A stretch of DNA of 64,000 bases, taken from Azospirillum brasilense. GTDB taxonomy: Bacteria; Pseudomonadota; Alphaproteobacteria; Azospirillales; Azospirillaceae. Of this stretch, positions 18,079 through 27,341 are shown in pieces. The stretch spans positions 1,479,501-1,543,500 of the forward strand of contig NZ_CP032346.1 of the NCBI RefSeq assembly GCF_005222205.1. The letters are read 5' to 3'. Below the pieces are notes generated by a model. The model was not told where the DNA came from and did not search any database. It worked only from the letters and a program-made list of their open reading frames with translations. The position numbers were made by a program, and so were the translations under genes. Within the stretch, counting starts at the first letter, position 1, and each line of letters opens with the position of its first letter.

Positions 18079-19140
18079 GTGTCGGACGAAGGACAGCTTT
18101 CGCTCAGGAAGGCGGAGTCACGGCGGCGCTCCGCGACCCGCGCGGTGACGATGGCCGATGTGGCGCAGGCCGCCGGGGTCTCGACGCAGACGGTCTCGCG
18201 CGCGCTCCGCGATCCGCGCAGCGTCGGCCCGGACACGCTCGCCCGCATCGAGGAGGCGGTGCGCGAAACCCGCTACGTGCAGAACCTGGCGGCGAGCCAC
18301 CTCGCCTCCAACCGCAGCATGACGGTGGCGGCGATCATCCCGACCATCTCCGCCTCGATCTTCGCGGAAACCATCCAGGGCCTGACCGACGTCCTGCTGC
18401 CGGAGGGCTATCAGGTCTTCCTCGGCCACACCGACTACATGGCGGGGCGCGAGGAGTCGCTGGTCCGCAGCTTCAGCGGGCGGCGCCCGGACGGCTTCTT
18501 CATCATCGGCACCCGCCACACCCAGGAGACCACGGCCCTGCTGAAGCGCACCGGGGTTCCGGTGGTCGAAAGCTGGAGCTGGACGAACCGCCCCGTCGAC
18601 ATGCTGGTCGGCTTCTCCAACCACGCCGCCCTGATGAGCGTGGTCGACCATCTGGTCGGGCGCGGCTATCGCCGGCTGGCCTTCACGGGCGTCATGAAGC
18701 CGGGCGACCACCGCGCCAAGGAGCGTCTGAAGGGCTTCCAGGACGCCCATGAGCGTCATTTTCCGGGCGTGACGCCGCGCGTCGTCACGGTGGCCAGCGG
18801 GCCGATGGTGATGGCGACCGGCGTGGAACTGCTGAAGCTGGTCCGGGAGCAGCATCCCGACACCGACGCCGTGGTGTTCGTCAGCGACGTGCTGGCCTCC
18901 GGCGCCCTGCTGGCCTGCAGCGGCATGGGGATCTCGGTGCCGAAGGATCTGGCGATCACCGGGTTCGGCAATTACGACATCGCCGGGCAACTGACGCCTG
19001 GCCTGACCACCATCGCCATCGCCAGCCGCAAGATCGGCATGGAATCCGCCAACCTCCTGCTGCGGCGGATGCAGGGTGGCGAGGTGGAGAACCGCACCCA
19101 GGACGTGGGGTTCGAACTGCTGGTGCGGGGCAGCGCCTGA
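18079..19140 (+). CDS. LacI/GntR-family transcriptional regulator
   Basis: A DNA-binding repressor (353 residues from the GTG at 18079). The N-terminal LacI helix-turn-helix reads TMADVAQAAGVSTQTVSRAL, followed by the hinge region. A periplasmic-binding-protein-like effector domain runs to the C terminus (VAAIIPTISASIF, DAVVFVSD, ITGFGNYDIA). The GTG start is chosen because GGAAAGAGG lies about 9 bases upstream. A start further upstream is open but would add a disordered 37-residue leader. It is divergent from the sugar-acid operon and probably represses it in the absence of a sugar-derived inducer. Confidence 0.9.
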   Translation: MSDEGQLSLRKAESRRRSATRAVTMADVAQAAGVSTQTVSRALRDPRSVGPDTLARIEEAVRETRYVQNLAASHLASNRSMTVAAIIPTISASIFAETIQGLTDVLLPEGYQVFLGHTDYMAGREESLVRSFSGRRPDGFFIIGTRHTQETTALLKRTGVPVVESWSWTNRPVDMLVGFSNHAALMSVVDHLVGRGYRRLAFTGVMKPGDHRAKERLKGFQDAHERHFPGVTPRVVTVASGPMVMATGVELLKLVREQHPDTDAVVFVSDVLASGALLACSGMGISVPKDLAITGFGNYDIAGQLTPGLTTIAIASRKIGMESANLLLRRMQGGEVENRTQDVGFELLVRGSA

Positions 19141-19160
19141 AGCCTGCCGGGGGCTTCATA

Positions 19161-19181
19161 ACCCTCTCCCCTGTGGGGAGG
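19161..19181. repeat. Short copy of the palindromic repeat after the LacI gene
   Basis: ACCCTCTCCCCTGTGGGGAG is closely similar to the outer hairpins of the 9284-9400 element and lies 20 bases after the regulator stop codon. It may act as a weak hairpin terminator. It looks like a truncated member of the same repeat family. Confidence 0.55.
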
Positions 19182-19291
19182 ACGGGACTTGAGGCATCCA
19201 GAATTCCCCTAAGAAAATCACGGACATAAAGACATAAACGATCACCGGAACGGTGACGTTGCCCCCTTGCGCGATCCGCGGCCTGATGCTT

Positions 19292-19313
19292 AGAATGAAA
19301 ATCATTCGCATTC
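19292..19313. promoter_or_regulatory. Fur box upstream of the TonB receptor operon
   Basis: AGAATGAAAATCATTCGCAT closely follows the Fur consensus of interleaved GATAAT hexamers (GAATGA/AATCATTC). It lies about 100 bases upstream of the receptor start, so iron-replete repression by Fur is expected. The surrounding 19182-19411 interval holds no other gene. Confidence 0.75.
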
Positions 19314-19411
19314 AGGCGATCAGCGCAGACGTTCGGATTTTTTGAAACGGACAGGGTGCCGGTCGCTAACGCTGCGCCAATTGCACACCTTTTGGTAGAG
19401 GAACCGGCACA

Positions 19412-21895
19412 ATGCCACAATCTTGCGGCAAGGGCGCCCCGCGCCAGTCCGCCCGCCGCCGCGGCGCCGCGCACGATGTCTTCACGCCCGGGCTCCGCCC
19501 GGTCGCCATGGCCGTTTGCTTTGCCAGCGCCGTCCTCGCGGGCGGCCTTCCCTTCGCGTCGGCCGCGCAGGCCCAGACGGCGGCGGCGCGCACGATCGAC
19601 GCCAATGTGCCGGCGGGACCGCTGGACGCCGCGCTGCGCCGCTTCGCCGCCCAGGCCGGGGTGAGCATCGCCGTGGACCCGGCGCAGGTCCGGGGCAAGA
19701 CCTCCCAAGGGCTGCGCGGAACGACGACGGTCGAGGACGGCTTCCGCCGCCTGCTGGACGGCAGCGGTTATCAGCTCGCGGGCACCTCCTCGGGGTACAG
19801 CCTCGTCGCGCAAGGGTCCACACCGGTCGTGAACGCCCCGGCCGGGGCGACGGTGCTGCCCTCCGTCCAGGTGTCGGCCAACGCCGGCGCGCTGCCGGGC
19901 GAGCCGCCGCCGCCCTATGCCGGCGGTCAGGTGGCGCGCGGCGGCTCGCTGGGCCTGCTGGGCACCAGGAACACGCTGGACACCCCGTTCAGCACGACGA
20001 ACTACACCTCCGAGCTGATCGAGAACCAGCAGGCGCGCACGGCGGCGGACACGCTGATCAACGATTCGTCGGTGCGCACCACCACCGGCGGCAACGGCTT
20101 CGACGACACGTTCCAGATCCGCGGCTTCGCCGTTCCGTCGGGCGACGTCGGCTTCAACGGCATGTACGGGCTGGTGTCCTCCAACCGCGTGCCCTCGCAG
20201 ATCATCGAGCGGATCGAGCTGCTGAAGGGGCCGGGCGCGCTGATGAACGGCATCGCCCCCGGCGGCAGCATCGGCGGCGGCATCAACATCCTCAGCAAGC
20301 GCGCCGGCGACCAGCCGCTGACCCGCGTGACCGGGCTTTACCAGAGCGACGCCAACTTCGGCGTTCATGTCGACACCGGGCGCCGCTTCGGCGAGAACAA
20401 CGCCTGGGGCGTGCGCTTCAACGGGCTGCTGCGCGGCGGCGAGGCCTCGATCGAGGACGGCGACGTCAAGACCGGCCTCGGCTCGCTGGCGGTGGATTAC
20501 CGGGGCGAGCGGCTGCGCTGGTCGCTCGACGGCATCATCCAGCGCGACGACACCGACAATTTCCGCCCGCAGATCAGCATCCTGTCCACGACGACGGCGA
20601 TCCCGTCGCCGCCCGACGCGCGCAGCAACTGGTACCCGAACACGACGCTGGTCCAGAAGGACAAGACCATCGCGTCGAACATCGAGTTCGACGTGACGGA
20701 CTGGCTGACCGCCTATGCCGGCATCGGCTACCGCGACGGGACCAACGATCAGGTGTTCCCGCAGTCCAACCCCGCCGTGAACGCCCTCGGCAACTTCACG
20801 GTCCGCAACTCCTACTACGACTCCTACAGCGAGACGGTCAGCGGCACGGCCGGCGCGCGCCTGCGCTTCGAGACGGGCCCCGTCCGCCATCAGGTCAACA
20901 TCGGCTACACCGGCTTCCAGCGGGAGGAGGGCAACGCCTACATCCAGGCCGCCGGCTCGGCCCCGTCGAGCATCTACAACCCGGCGCCGCTGCCCGTCAT
21001 CACCGCGCCGCGCACCGACCCGCGCAAGTCGGCCGAGACGACGCTCAGCAGCATCGCCATCGCCGACACGCTGTCCTTCGTCAACGACCGCGTCCTGCTG
21101 ACGCTCGGCGTGCGCGACCAGACGGTGAAGGTGAAGGGCTTCAGCACGACGACCGGCGCGCAGACCAGCAACTACGACGCCAGCGCCACGACGCCGCTCG
21201 CCGGTCTGGTGGTCAAGCCGCTGGAGAATGTCGCGGTCTACGGCAACTACGCCGAAGGCCTGTCGCGCGGCACCATCGTCGGCGCCGGCTACGCCAACAC
21301 CGGCGCGGTGCTCGAGCCTTACAAGTCGAAGCAGCTCGAGGGCGGCGTCAAGGTCGATTGGGGGACCATCACCACGACCGCCGCGGTGTTCCAGATCACC
21401 CGCCCCAGCTCGATCCGCACCGCGTCCAACGAGCTGGCCTACGACGGCGAGCAGCGCAACCGCGGCCTGGAGCTGACCGCCTACGGCGAAATCCTGCCCG
21501 GCCTGCGCGCCATGGCCAGCGCGACCTTCCTGAAGCCGGAGCTGACGAAGACCGCCGTCGCCTCGGAAGAGGGCAACGACGCCGCCGGCGTGCCGGACAA
21601 GAGCTTCTCGGCCAGCCTGGACTGGGACACCCCGTGGGTCGAGGGCCTCGCCCTCAACGGGCGGGTGATCCACACGTCCGGCTCCTACCTGACCAACGCC
21701 AACACGCTGCGTTTCGACGGCTGGACCCGCTTCGACATCGGTGCCCGCTACACCACCGACGTCTCGGGCAAGCCCGTCGTGCTGCGCGCCAGCGTCGAGA
21801 ACCTCTTCGACAAGGAGTACTGGCTGACCACCGGCACCTACGTGACCGTCGGGTCGCCGCGGACCGTGCTGCTGTCCGCCACGGTCGACTTCTGA
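19412..21895 (+). CDS. TonB-dependent siderophore receptor with N-terminal STN domain
   Basis: An 827-residue outer-membrane receptor for ferric siderophores. After a signal peptide (hydrophobic core at about residues 30-52, ending AQAQ) comes a secretin/TonB short N-terminal domain. This is seen in ANVPAGPLDAALRRFAAQAG and the QGLRGTTTVEDGF region. The plug domain follows (TPFSTTNYTSELIENQQART, IRGF, ERIELLKGPGALMNG). A 22-strand barrel runs to the terminal SATVDF with its aromatic end. It heads an iron operon with four small membrane or periplasmic genes. STN domains usually signal to an anti-sigma factor, yet no FecI/FecR pair is visible in this window. Confidence 0.93.
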   Translation: MPQSCGKGAPRQSARRRGAAHDVFTPGLRPVAMAVCFASAVLAGGLPFASAAQAQTAAARTIDANVPAGPLDAALRRFAAQAGVSIAVDPAQVRGKTSQGLRGTTTVEDGFRRLLDGSGYQLAGTSSGYSLVAQGSTPVVNAPAGATVLPSVQVSANAGALPGEPPPPYAGGQVARGGSLGLLGTRNTLDTPFSTTNYTSELIENQQARTAADTLINDSSVRTTTGGNGFDDTFQIRGFAVPSGDVGFNGMYGLVSSNRVPSQIIERIELLKGPGALMNGIAPGGSIGGGINILSKRAGDQPLTRVTGLYQSDANFGVHVDTGRRFGENNAWGVRFNGLLRGGEASIEDGDVKTGLGSLAVDYRGERLRWSLDGIIQRDDTDNFRPQISILSTTTAIPSPPDARSNWYPNTTLVQKDKTIASNIEFDVTDWLTAYAGIGYRDGTNDQVFPQSNPAVNALGNFTVRNSYYDSYSETVSGTAGARLRFETGPVRHQVNIGYTGFQREEGNAYIQAAGSAPSSIYNPAPLPVITAPRTDPRKSAETTLSSIAIADTLSFVNDRVLLTLGVRDQTVKVKGFSTTTGAQTSNYDASATTPLAGLVVKPLENVAVYGNYAEGLSRGTIVGAGYANTGAVLEPYKSKQLEGGVKVDWGTITTTAAVFQITRPSSIRTASNELAYDGEQRNRGLELTAYGEILPGLRAMASATFLKPELTKTAVASEEGNDAAGVPDKSFSASLDWDTPWVEGLALNGRVIHTSGSYLTNANTLRFDGWTRFDIGARYTTDVSGKPVVLRASVENLFDKEYWLTTGTYVTVGSPRTVLLSATVDF

Positions 21896-21924
21896 TCCCT
21901 CAGGCCATTCTTCCGGAATTCGTC

Positions 21925-22653
21925 ATGAACAAACTGTCGCTTGCTCTCATCGCCGCGTTGGGCTTCGCCATGCCCGCCCAGGCCCACCAGATCTGGATCG
22001 AGCAGCCCGAGCAGGGCAACGCCACGATCCGCTTCGGGGAGTTCGGCGAGAACCTGCGCGAGGTCTCGCCCGGCCTGCTCGACAAGTTCGGCAAGCCGGC
22101 CGGCACCCTTCTCTCCGCCAAGGGCGAGCAGAAGGCCGAGGCCGCCAAGACCGCCGACGGCTTTGCGCTGCCCTTCAAGGCCGCCAACGGCGAGAGCATC
22201 GTCGCCGAGGACACGCTCTACCCGCTCTACACGTGGAAGCAGGGCGACAAGGAGACGACCAACTGGTTCCACCCCGCCGCGCGCCTGATCACCGGCTTCG
22301 CCGAGCAGGCGCCGAAGCTGACGCTCGATCTGGTGCCCACCGGCCAGCCCGGCCAGTTCAAGCTGGTCTTCCAGGGCCAGCCCAAGGCCAAGACCAAGGT
22401 GATGCTGGTCACCCAGTCCGGCTGGGCCAAGGAGGCGCACAGCGACGAGCAGGGTCTGGTCACCTTCGACCTGCCGTGGAAGGGCACCTACGTGGCCGAA
22501 GTCAGCCTGAACGAGCGCACCCCCGGCGAGCGCCAGGGCGCCAACGGTGCGGAGAAGTATGACGGCGTCAGCTACGTCACCACGGTGACCTACGTGCATC
22601 CCGACGGTCTGGCGCCGGTCCCCGCCGGCCCGGCGGCGACGCCCAACAAATGA
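21925..22653 (+). CDS. DUF4198-type periplasmic protein of the iron operon
   Basis: A 242-residue exported protein. The signal peptide is short (MNKLSLALIAALGFAMPAQA, then HQIWIEQ). The mature part has the DUF4198 pattern, with an N-terminal His after the cleavage site, FGEFGENL, a W.HPA.R region and a C-terminal beta-rich KGTYVAEVSL segment. It lies 29 bases after the receptor and overlaps the next gene by 4 bases (ATGA). Members are commonly encoded beside TonB receptors and are thought to bind metal or assist uptake; the mechanism is not established. Confidence 0.85.
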   Translation: MNKLSLALIAALGFAMPAQAHQIWIEQPEQGNATIRFGEFGENLREVSPGLLDKFGKPAGTLLSAKGEQKAEAAKTADGFALPFKAANGESIVAEDTLYPLYTWKQGDKETTNWFHPAARLITGFAEQAPKLTLDLVPTGQPGQFKLVFQGQPKAKTKVMLVTQSGWAKEAHSDEQGLVTFDLPWKGTYVAEVSLNERTPGERQGANGAEKYDGVSYVTTVTYVHPDGLAPVPAGPAATPNK

Positions 22654-22931
22654 CCTCCGTGGCCGGACGGGTCCGTTCTGCTGGACCGCTTGTCTCGCGC
22701 ATAGCCGCCGCCCTGTTCGGCGGCTATGCGCTGGCCGCGCTCGCCAGCGTGGCGGTGCTGGCGCTTCCCATGAGCAGGCCGCAGGCGGTGCTCACCGGCG
22801 AGATGGCGAGTTTCCTCGTCTACGCCGCCGCCGTGATCTGGGTCTTCGCGGTCCGCAGCGCGCTGCGCGCCTGGGCGGGCCTTCTTGTCGTGGCCGCGCC
22901 GCTGCTGCTGGCGGCGTGGTCGGTCTGGTGA
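22650..22931 (+). CDS. DUF3649 small inner-membrane protein
   Basis: A 93-residue protein with three hydrophobic segments (about residues 18-38, 50-68 and 74-92). It is translationally coupled to the DUF4198 gene by an ATGA overlap. DUF3649 genes are recurrent partners of PepSY and DUF3325 genes behind siderophore receptors. The function is unknown; a role in inner-membrane iron reduction or transport is inferred from position. Confidence 0.8.
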   Translation: MTSVAGRVRSAGPLVSRIAAALFGGYALAALASVAVLALPMSRPQAVLTGEMASFLVYAAAVIWVFAVRSALRAWAGLLVVAAPLLLAAWSVW

Positions 22932-22944
22932 TGGGGAGCCGAGC

Positions 22945-24567
22945 GTGACGACGGACCAGCAAGCGCGCCCCGACGGCCGCGGCTTCCGCCAGAGCATGTC
23001 CGACCTGCACACGTGGGTCGGGCTGCTTCTCGGCTGGGTGCTCTATGCGATGTTCCTCACCGGGACGGTGTCCTACTTCAAGGACGAGCTGTCGCAATGG
23101 ATGCGCCCCGAACTGCCGGCGCAGAGCGGGGTTCCGGATCAGGCCGTGGTGGCCCAGCGGGTGGCCGACGAACTCGTTGCCCTGGTGCCGGGCAGTCCGC
23201 AATGGAGCCTGCGCCTGCCGGACGCCCGCAACAACAGCGTCTACGCCTTCTGGCGCACCGCCGGGGCGGCTCCCGGCCAGCGCGCCTTCGGCGAGGGCAA
23301 TTTCGACCCGGCGACCGGGCAGACGGTGTCGTCGCGCGCGACGCTGGGCGGCGACTTCTTCTACCGCTTCCATTTCCAGTTCCATTACATGCCGGTGGTG
23401 TGGGGGCGCTGGATCGCCGGCATCGCGGCCATGTTCATGCTGGTGGCCATCGTCAGCGGGGTCATCACCCACAAGAAGATCTTCGTCGATTTCTTCACCT
23501 TCCGCTGGGGCAAGGGGCAGCGCTCCTGGCTCGACGCGCACAACGCGCTGTCGGTGTTCGGGCTGCCGTTCCACGCCATGATCACCTACACCGGGCTGGT
23601 GACGCTGATGGCGCTCTACATGCCCTGGGGCCAGCAGGCGGGGATCAAGACCGCGGCGGAGCGTCAGCAGCTCAACGCCGAACTCAGCGCCTTCATCCAG
23701 CCGGGCAAGCCCAGCGGCGAGGCAGCACCCCTCGCCTCGATCGAGGAGATGGTGCGCCACGCCCAGGAGCGCTGGGGCCGCGACGGCGTCGGGCGGGTCA
23801 CCGCCACCCATCCCGGCGACGCGGCGGCGCGGGTGGCGGTGGCGCGCGGCGACGGCGGGCGCGTGTCGATGAGCCCGCAGTATCTGGAATTCGAAGGGAC
23901 CACCGGCAAGCTGCTGGCCGTCCATGAAGGGGTGGGGCCGGCGGCGGAGACCCGCGGCGTGCTCTACGCCCTACATCTTGGGCGCTTCAGCGATACGGTG
24001 ACGCGCTGGCTCTATTTCCTGGTCAGCCTCGCCGGCACCGCCATGGTGGGCACCGGTCTGGTGATGTGGACGGTGAAGCGCCGGCAGAAGCTGCCCGATC
24101 CGGCCCGGCCGCATATCGGCTTCCACGTCGTGGAGCGGCTGAACATCGCCAGCATCGCCGGCCTGTCGGTCGCCATGGCGGCCTTCCTGTGGGCGAACCG
24201 CCTGCTGCCGGAAACCCTGGCGGACCGCGCCAACTGGGAGATCCACAGCTTCTTCATCGTCTGGGCGCTGACGCTGCTGCACGGCGTGCAGCGCCCGGCG
24301 AAGAAGGCCTGGGTCGAGCAGCTCTGGCTGGCCACGGCGCTGCTGGCGCTGCTGCCCGTGCTCAACGCCGCGACCACGCACCGGCCGCTCTGGCACAGCC
24401 TGGCCGAAGGCGATTGGGTGTTCGTCGGCATGGACCTGATGTGCTGGGCGCTGGCGGCGCTCCACGCCGTCCTGGCGGTCCGCACGCTCCGCCACCAACC
24501 CAAGGCGCGGCCCGCCCGCAAACCCGTCAACAAACCCGCCGGCGGCGCCGTCCTGCGCGAGGGATGA
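22945..24567 (+). CDS. PepSY-associated TM-helix protein (putative ferric-siderophore reductase-like)
   Basis: A 540-residue inner-membrane protein starting at GTG 22945 behind a GGGGAGCC ribosome site. It has the PepSY-TM layout. A first helix with LHTWVGLLLGWVLYAMFLTG leads to a long periplasmic domain with a PepSY-like segment. A His-rich FHFQFHYMP stretch precedes the second helix. Further helices end near residue 510. Such proteins are proposed to reduce ferric siderophores or take part in periplasmic iron release. The multiple membrane histidines visible here fit haem or iron coordination. It overlaps DUF3325 by 4 bases. Confidence 0.88.
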   Translation: MTTDQQARPDGRGFRQSMSDLHTWVGLLLGWVLYAMFLTGTVSYFKDELSQWMRPELPAQSGVPDQAVVAQRVADELVALVPGSPQWSLRLPDARNNSVYAFWRTAGAAPGQRAFGEGNFDPATGQTVSSRATLGGDFFYRFHFQFHYMPVVWGRWIAGIAAMFMLVAIVSGVITHKKIFVDFFTFRWGKGQRSWLDAHNALSVFGLPFHAMITYTGLVTLMALYMPWGQQAGIKTAAERQQLNAELSAFIQPGKPSGEAAPLASIEEMVRHAQERWGRDGVGRVTATHPGDAAARVAVARGDGGRVSMSPQYLEFEGTTGKLLAVHEGVGPAAETRGVLYALHLGRFSDTVTRWLYFLVSLAGTAMVGTGLVMWTVKRRQKLPDPARPHIGFHVVERLNIASIAGLSVAMAAFLWANRLLPETLADRANWEIHSFFIVWALTLLHGVQRPAKKAWVEQLWLATALLALLPVLNAATTHRPLWHSLAEGDWVFVGMDLMCWALAALHAVLAVRTLRHQPKARPARKPVNKPAGGAVLREG

Positions 24568-24857
24568 CCATGATCCACCTGTCGTCCTTCATCCTGTGCC
24601 TGACGGGGTTCGCCGCGCTGGCCGTCGCGATGGACCGCCCGCAGCACGACCTGTTCGGGCGGTCCCTGCCGGGGGCCGCGACGGTTGTCCTGCGCGTCGG
24701 CGGGGCGGCTTCCCTGCTGGGGGCGCTGGGCCTCCTCGTGGCGTGGCAGGGCTGGGGACTCGGCCTCGTCATGTTCAGCGGCCACACCAGCCTGGGCGCC
24801 GGAGTCGTCCATGGCGCCCTGATCGTTCGGCAACGGTGGGCTGCCCGCCCAAATTGA
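24564..24857 (+). CDS. DUF3325 small inner-membrane protein
   Basis: A 97-residue protein with three hydrophobic segments and a conserved GHTSLGAG stretch. It begins within the stop of the PepSY gene (ATGA). A second Met two codons downstream could also serve. It is the last gene of the Fur-box operon. The function is unknown. Confidence 0.8.
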   Translation: MTMIHLSSFILCLTGFAALAVAMDRPQHDLFGRSLPGAATVVLRVGGAASLLGALGLLVAWQGWGLGLVMFSGHTSLGAGVVHGALIVRQRWAARPN

Positions 24858-25001
24858 GGCTACGCCTTATTTTTGGCCCATTTTGTCGCGACCGGCGAGT
24901 TTGCTCTTTCCGTTCGGGCGTGATGAGAGGATGATTCTCCATCGTATTCATCAGGTTCATCGTGCTTTTCGACGATTGCGAATCGTTTGGGAGGAGTACG
25001 C

Positions 25002-27068
25002 ATGCCCCGCATCCTCAATCACGCGCCGTGGCTGGTTCTCGCCGTGCTGGGCGCGTTCGCGCTCGGCACCGTCGCCCTGGCGCGCGGCGAGACCATCAAC
25101 GCCCTCTGGCTGGTCGTGGCCGCCGTCTGTACTTATCTGGTGTCCTACCGCTACTACAGCCTGTTCATCGCCACCCGCGTCATGCGGCTGGACCCGGCGC
25201 GCCCGACGCCAGCGATGCGCCACAACGACGGGTTGGACTACGTCCCGACCAACCAGTATGTCCTGTTCGGCCACCATTTCGCGGCCATCGCCGGCGCCGG
25301 CCCGCTGGTCGGCCCGGTACTGGCGGCCCAGATGGGCTATCTGCCGGGCATGCTGTGGATTCTGGCCGGCGTGGTGATCGCCGGGGCGGTCCAGGACTTC
25401 ATGATCCTGTTCGTCTCGATGCGCCGCGACGGGCGGTCGCTGGGTGAGCTGATCAAGGCCGAGCTGGGGGACATCCCCGGCGTCATCGCCCTGTTCGGCA
25501 CCTTCATGATCATGGTCATCATCCTGGCGGTGCTGGCCCTGGTCGTCGTGAAGGCGCTGACCAACAGCCCGTGGGGTTTCTTCACGGTCGCCGCCACCGT
25601 GCCGATCGCCCTCTTCATGGGCGTCTACATGCGCTTCATCCGCCCCGGCCGGATCGGCGAGATTTCCATCATCGGCTTCTTCCTGCTGATCGCGGCGATC
25701 CTGCTCGGCGGGCAGGTGGCGCAGAGCGAGACCTGGGCGCCGGTCTTCACGCTGACCGGCGTGCAGATCACCTGGATCCTGATCGGTTACGGCTTCGTGG
25801 CGTCGGTGCTGCCGGTGTGGCTGCTGCTGGCCCCGCGCGACTATCTGTCGACCTTCCTCAAGGTCGGCACCATCGTGATGCTGGCGCTGTGCATCCTGCT
25901 CGTCGCACCGCCGATGAAGATGCCCAGCGTCACCCGCTTCATCGACGGCACCGGCCCGGTGTGGTCGGGCAGCCTGTTCCCGTTCCTGTTCATCACCATC
26001 GCCTGCGGCGCGGTGTCGGGCTTCCACGCCCTGATCTCCTCCGGCACCACGCCGAAGATGGTGGAGAACGAGGTCCACACCCGCTTCATCGGCTACGGCG
26101 GCATGCTGACCGAGTCCTTCGTCGCCATCATGGCGCTGGTCGCCGCCTCCTGCATCGAGCCGGGCATCTACTTCGCCATGAACAGCCCGCCCGCCTTGCT
26201 CGGCACCACGGCCGAGTCGGCGGCCCAGGTCATCAACAACTGGGGCTTCGTCATCACGCCGGAGATGATCACCCAGACGGCGCAGGACGTCGGCGAGGTG
26301 AGCATCCTGTCGCGGGCCGGCGGCGCGCCGACCCTGGCGGTCGGCATGGCGCAGATCTTCTCCGAGCTGTTCGGCGGCAAGGGCATGATGGCCTTCTGGT
26401 ACCATTTCGCCATCCTGTTCGAGGCGCTGTTCATCCTGACCGCCGTCGACGCCGGCACCCGCGCCGGGCGGTTCATGCTTCAGGATCTGCTGGGCGTCTT
26501 CTTCAAGCCGTTGCAGCGCACGGCGTCCTGGGCCGGCAACCTGATCGCCACCGGCCTGTGCGTCGCCGCCTGGGGCTACATCCTCTATCAGGGGGTGGTC
26601 GATCCGCTGGGCGGCATCAACACCTTCTGGCCGCTGTTCGGCATCTCCAACCAGATGCTGGCGGGGATCGCGCTGATCCTGGCGACGGTGGTGCTGTTCC
26701 GGATGAAGCGGGAACGCTACGCCTGGGTGACCATGGTGCCGGCGGCGTGGCTGCTGATCTGCACCCTGACCGCGGGCGTGCAGAAGGTCTTCCACAGCAA
26801 CCCGGCGATCGGCTTCCTCGCCCACGCCGAGCGGTTCAGCACCGCCGCCAGCGAGGGCCGGCTGCTCGCCCCGGCGACCTCGATGGAGCAGATGCGGCAG
26901 GTGATCTTCAACGATTACCTGGACGCGGCCCTGGCCTCGCTGTTCGTTCTGGTGGTGCTGGCGGTGCTGGTCTTCGGCATTCTGTCCTGCCTGAAGGCGC
27001 TGCGCAGCGACCGTCCGACCACCCGGGAAATCCCGACCGGCGGCGCCACCGCGCGGGCCGGGGATTGA
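25002..27068 (+). CDS. cstA: Carbon starvation protein CstA (pyruvate/peptide transporter family)
   Basis: A 688-residue inner-membrane protein with about 16-18 hydrophobic segments. Diagnostic stretches are the early DYVPTNQYVLFGHHFAAIAGAGPLVGPV region, RPGRIGEISIIG and the loop SGFHALISSGTTPKM, all typical of CstA. Family members import pyruvate or peptides. The ATG at 25002 follows GAGGAG by 5 bases; an in-frame start 15 bases upstream lacks such a site. It is followed by its usual small YbdD/YjiX-type partner. The 144-base upstream region has no clear regulator site. Confidence 0.95.
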   Translation: MPRILNHAPWLVLAVLGAFALGTVALARGETINALWLVVAAVCTYLVSYRYYSLFIATRVMRLDPARPTPAMRHNDGLDYVPTNQYVLFGHHFAAIAGAGPLVGPVLAAQMGYLPGMLWILAGVVIAGAVQDFMILFVSMRRDGRSLGELIKAELGDIPGVIALFGTFMIMVIILAVLALVVVKALTNSPWGFFTVAATVPIALFMGVYMRFIRPGRIGEISIIGFFLLIAAILLGGQVAQSETWAPVFTLTGVQITWILIGYGFVASVLPVWLLLAPRDYLSTFLKVGTIVMLALCILLVAPPMKMPSVTRFIDGTGPVWSGSLFPFLFITIACGAVSGFHALISSGTTPKMVENEVHTRFIGYGGMLTESFVAIMALVAASCIEPGIYFAMNSPPALLGTTAESAAQVINNWGFVITPEMITQTAQDVGEVSILSRAGGAPTLAVGMAQIFSELFGGKGMMAFWYHFAILFEALFILTAVDAGTRAGRFMLQDLLGVFFKPLQRTASWAGNLIATGLCVAAWGYILYQGVVDPLGGINTFWPLFGISNQMLAGIALILATVVLFRMKRERYAWVTMVPAAWLLICTLTAGVQKVFHSNPAIGFLAHAERFSTAASEGRLLAPATSMEQMRQVIFNDYLDAALASLFVLVVLAVLVFGILSCLKALRSDRPTTREIPTGGATARAGD

Positions 27069-27080
27069 GTTCGGCACACC

Positions 27081-27110
27081 GCCCCCTCATCCCGGTTGGG
27101 GTGAGGGGGC
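27081..27110. terminator. Long perfect hairpin between cstA and its small partner
   Basis: The arms GCCCCCTCATCCC and GGGGTGAGGGGGC form a 12-13 base-pair stem with a GTT-type loop, 13 bases after the cstA stop. There is no U-run, so it may be a partial terminator or an mRNA-stabilising repeat. The CCCCCTCA arm resembles the 15-base arms of the 9284-9400 repeat family. Confidence 0.6.
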
Positions 27111-27133
27111 GGTCCATTGGAAAAGGACGACGG

Positions 27134-27337
27134 ATGAGCGGCCTGAAAAGCAACCTCAGCCGGTTCCGCGATTACTTCGAGCAGACGGCCAAGCTCATGA
27201 TCGGTGTGCCGGATTACGAAACGTATGTGGAACACATGCGGACCCGCCACCCCGACCAGCCGGCGATGACCTACACCGAGTTCCTCGACAATCGTCTGCA
27301 GGCCCGTTACGGCGCCGGCAAAGCCGGCTGCTGCTGA
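27134..27337 (+). CDS. YbdD/YjiX family small protein (DUF466), CstA partner
   Basis: A 67-residue protein with the family core MIGVPDYETYVEHMRTRHPD and a C-terminal Cys-Cys. These small proteins are almost always encoded immediately after cstA-type genes and are needed for, or modulate, the transporter. The ATG at 27134 follows AAAAGGACG. Confidence 0.92.
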   Translation: MSGLKSNLSRFRDYFEQTAKLMIGVPDYETYVEHMRTRHPDQPAMTYTEFLDNRLQARYGAGKAGCC

Positions 27338-27341
27338 GCCT

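Noticed and set aside
19423..22653. A 1,076-codon plus-strand frame across the TonB receptor
   Set aside because: Its first ~800 codons are a shifted frame of the receptor gene. Only its last 242 codons (from 21925) form a real protein.
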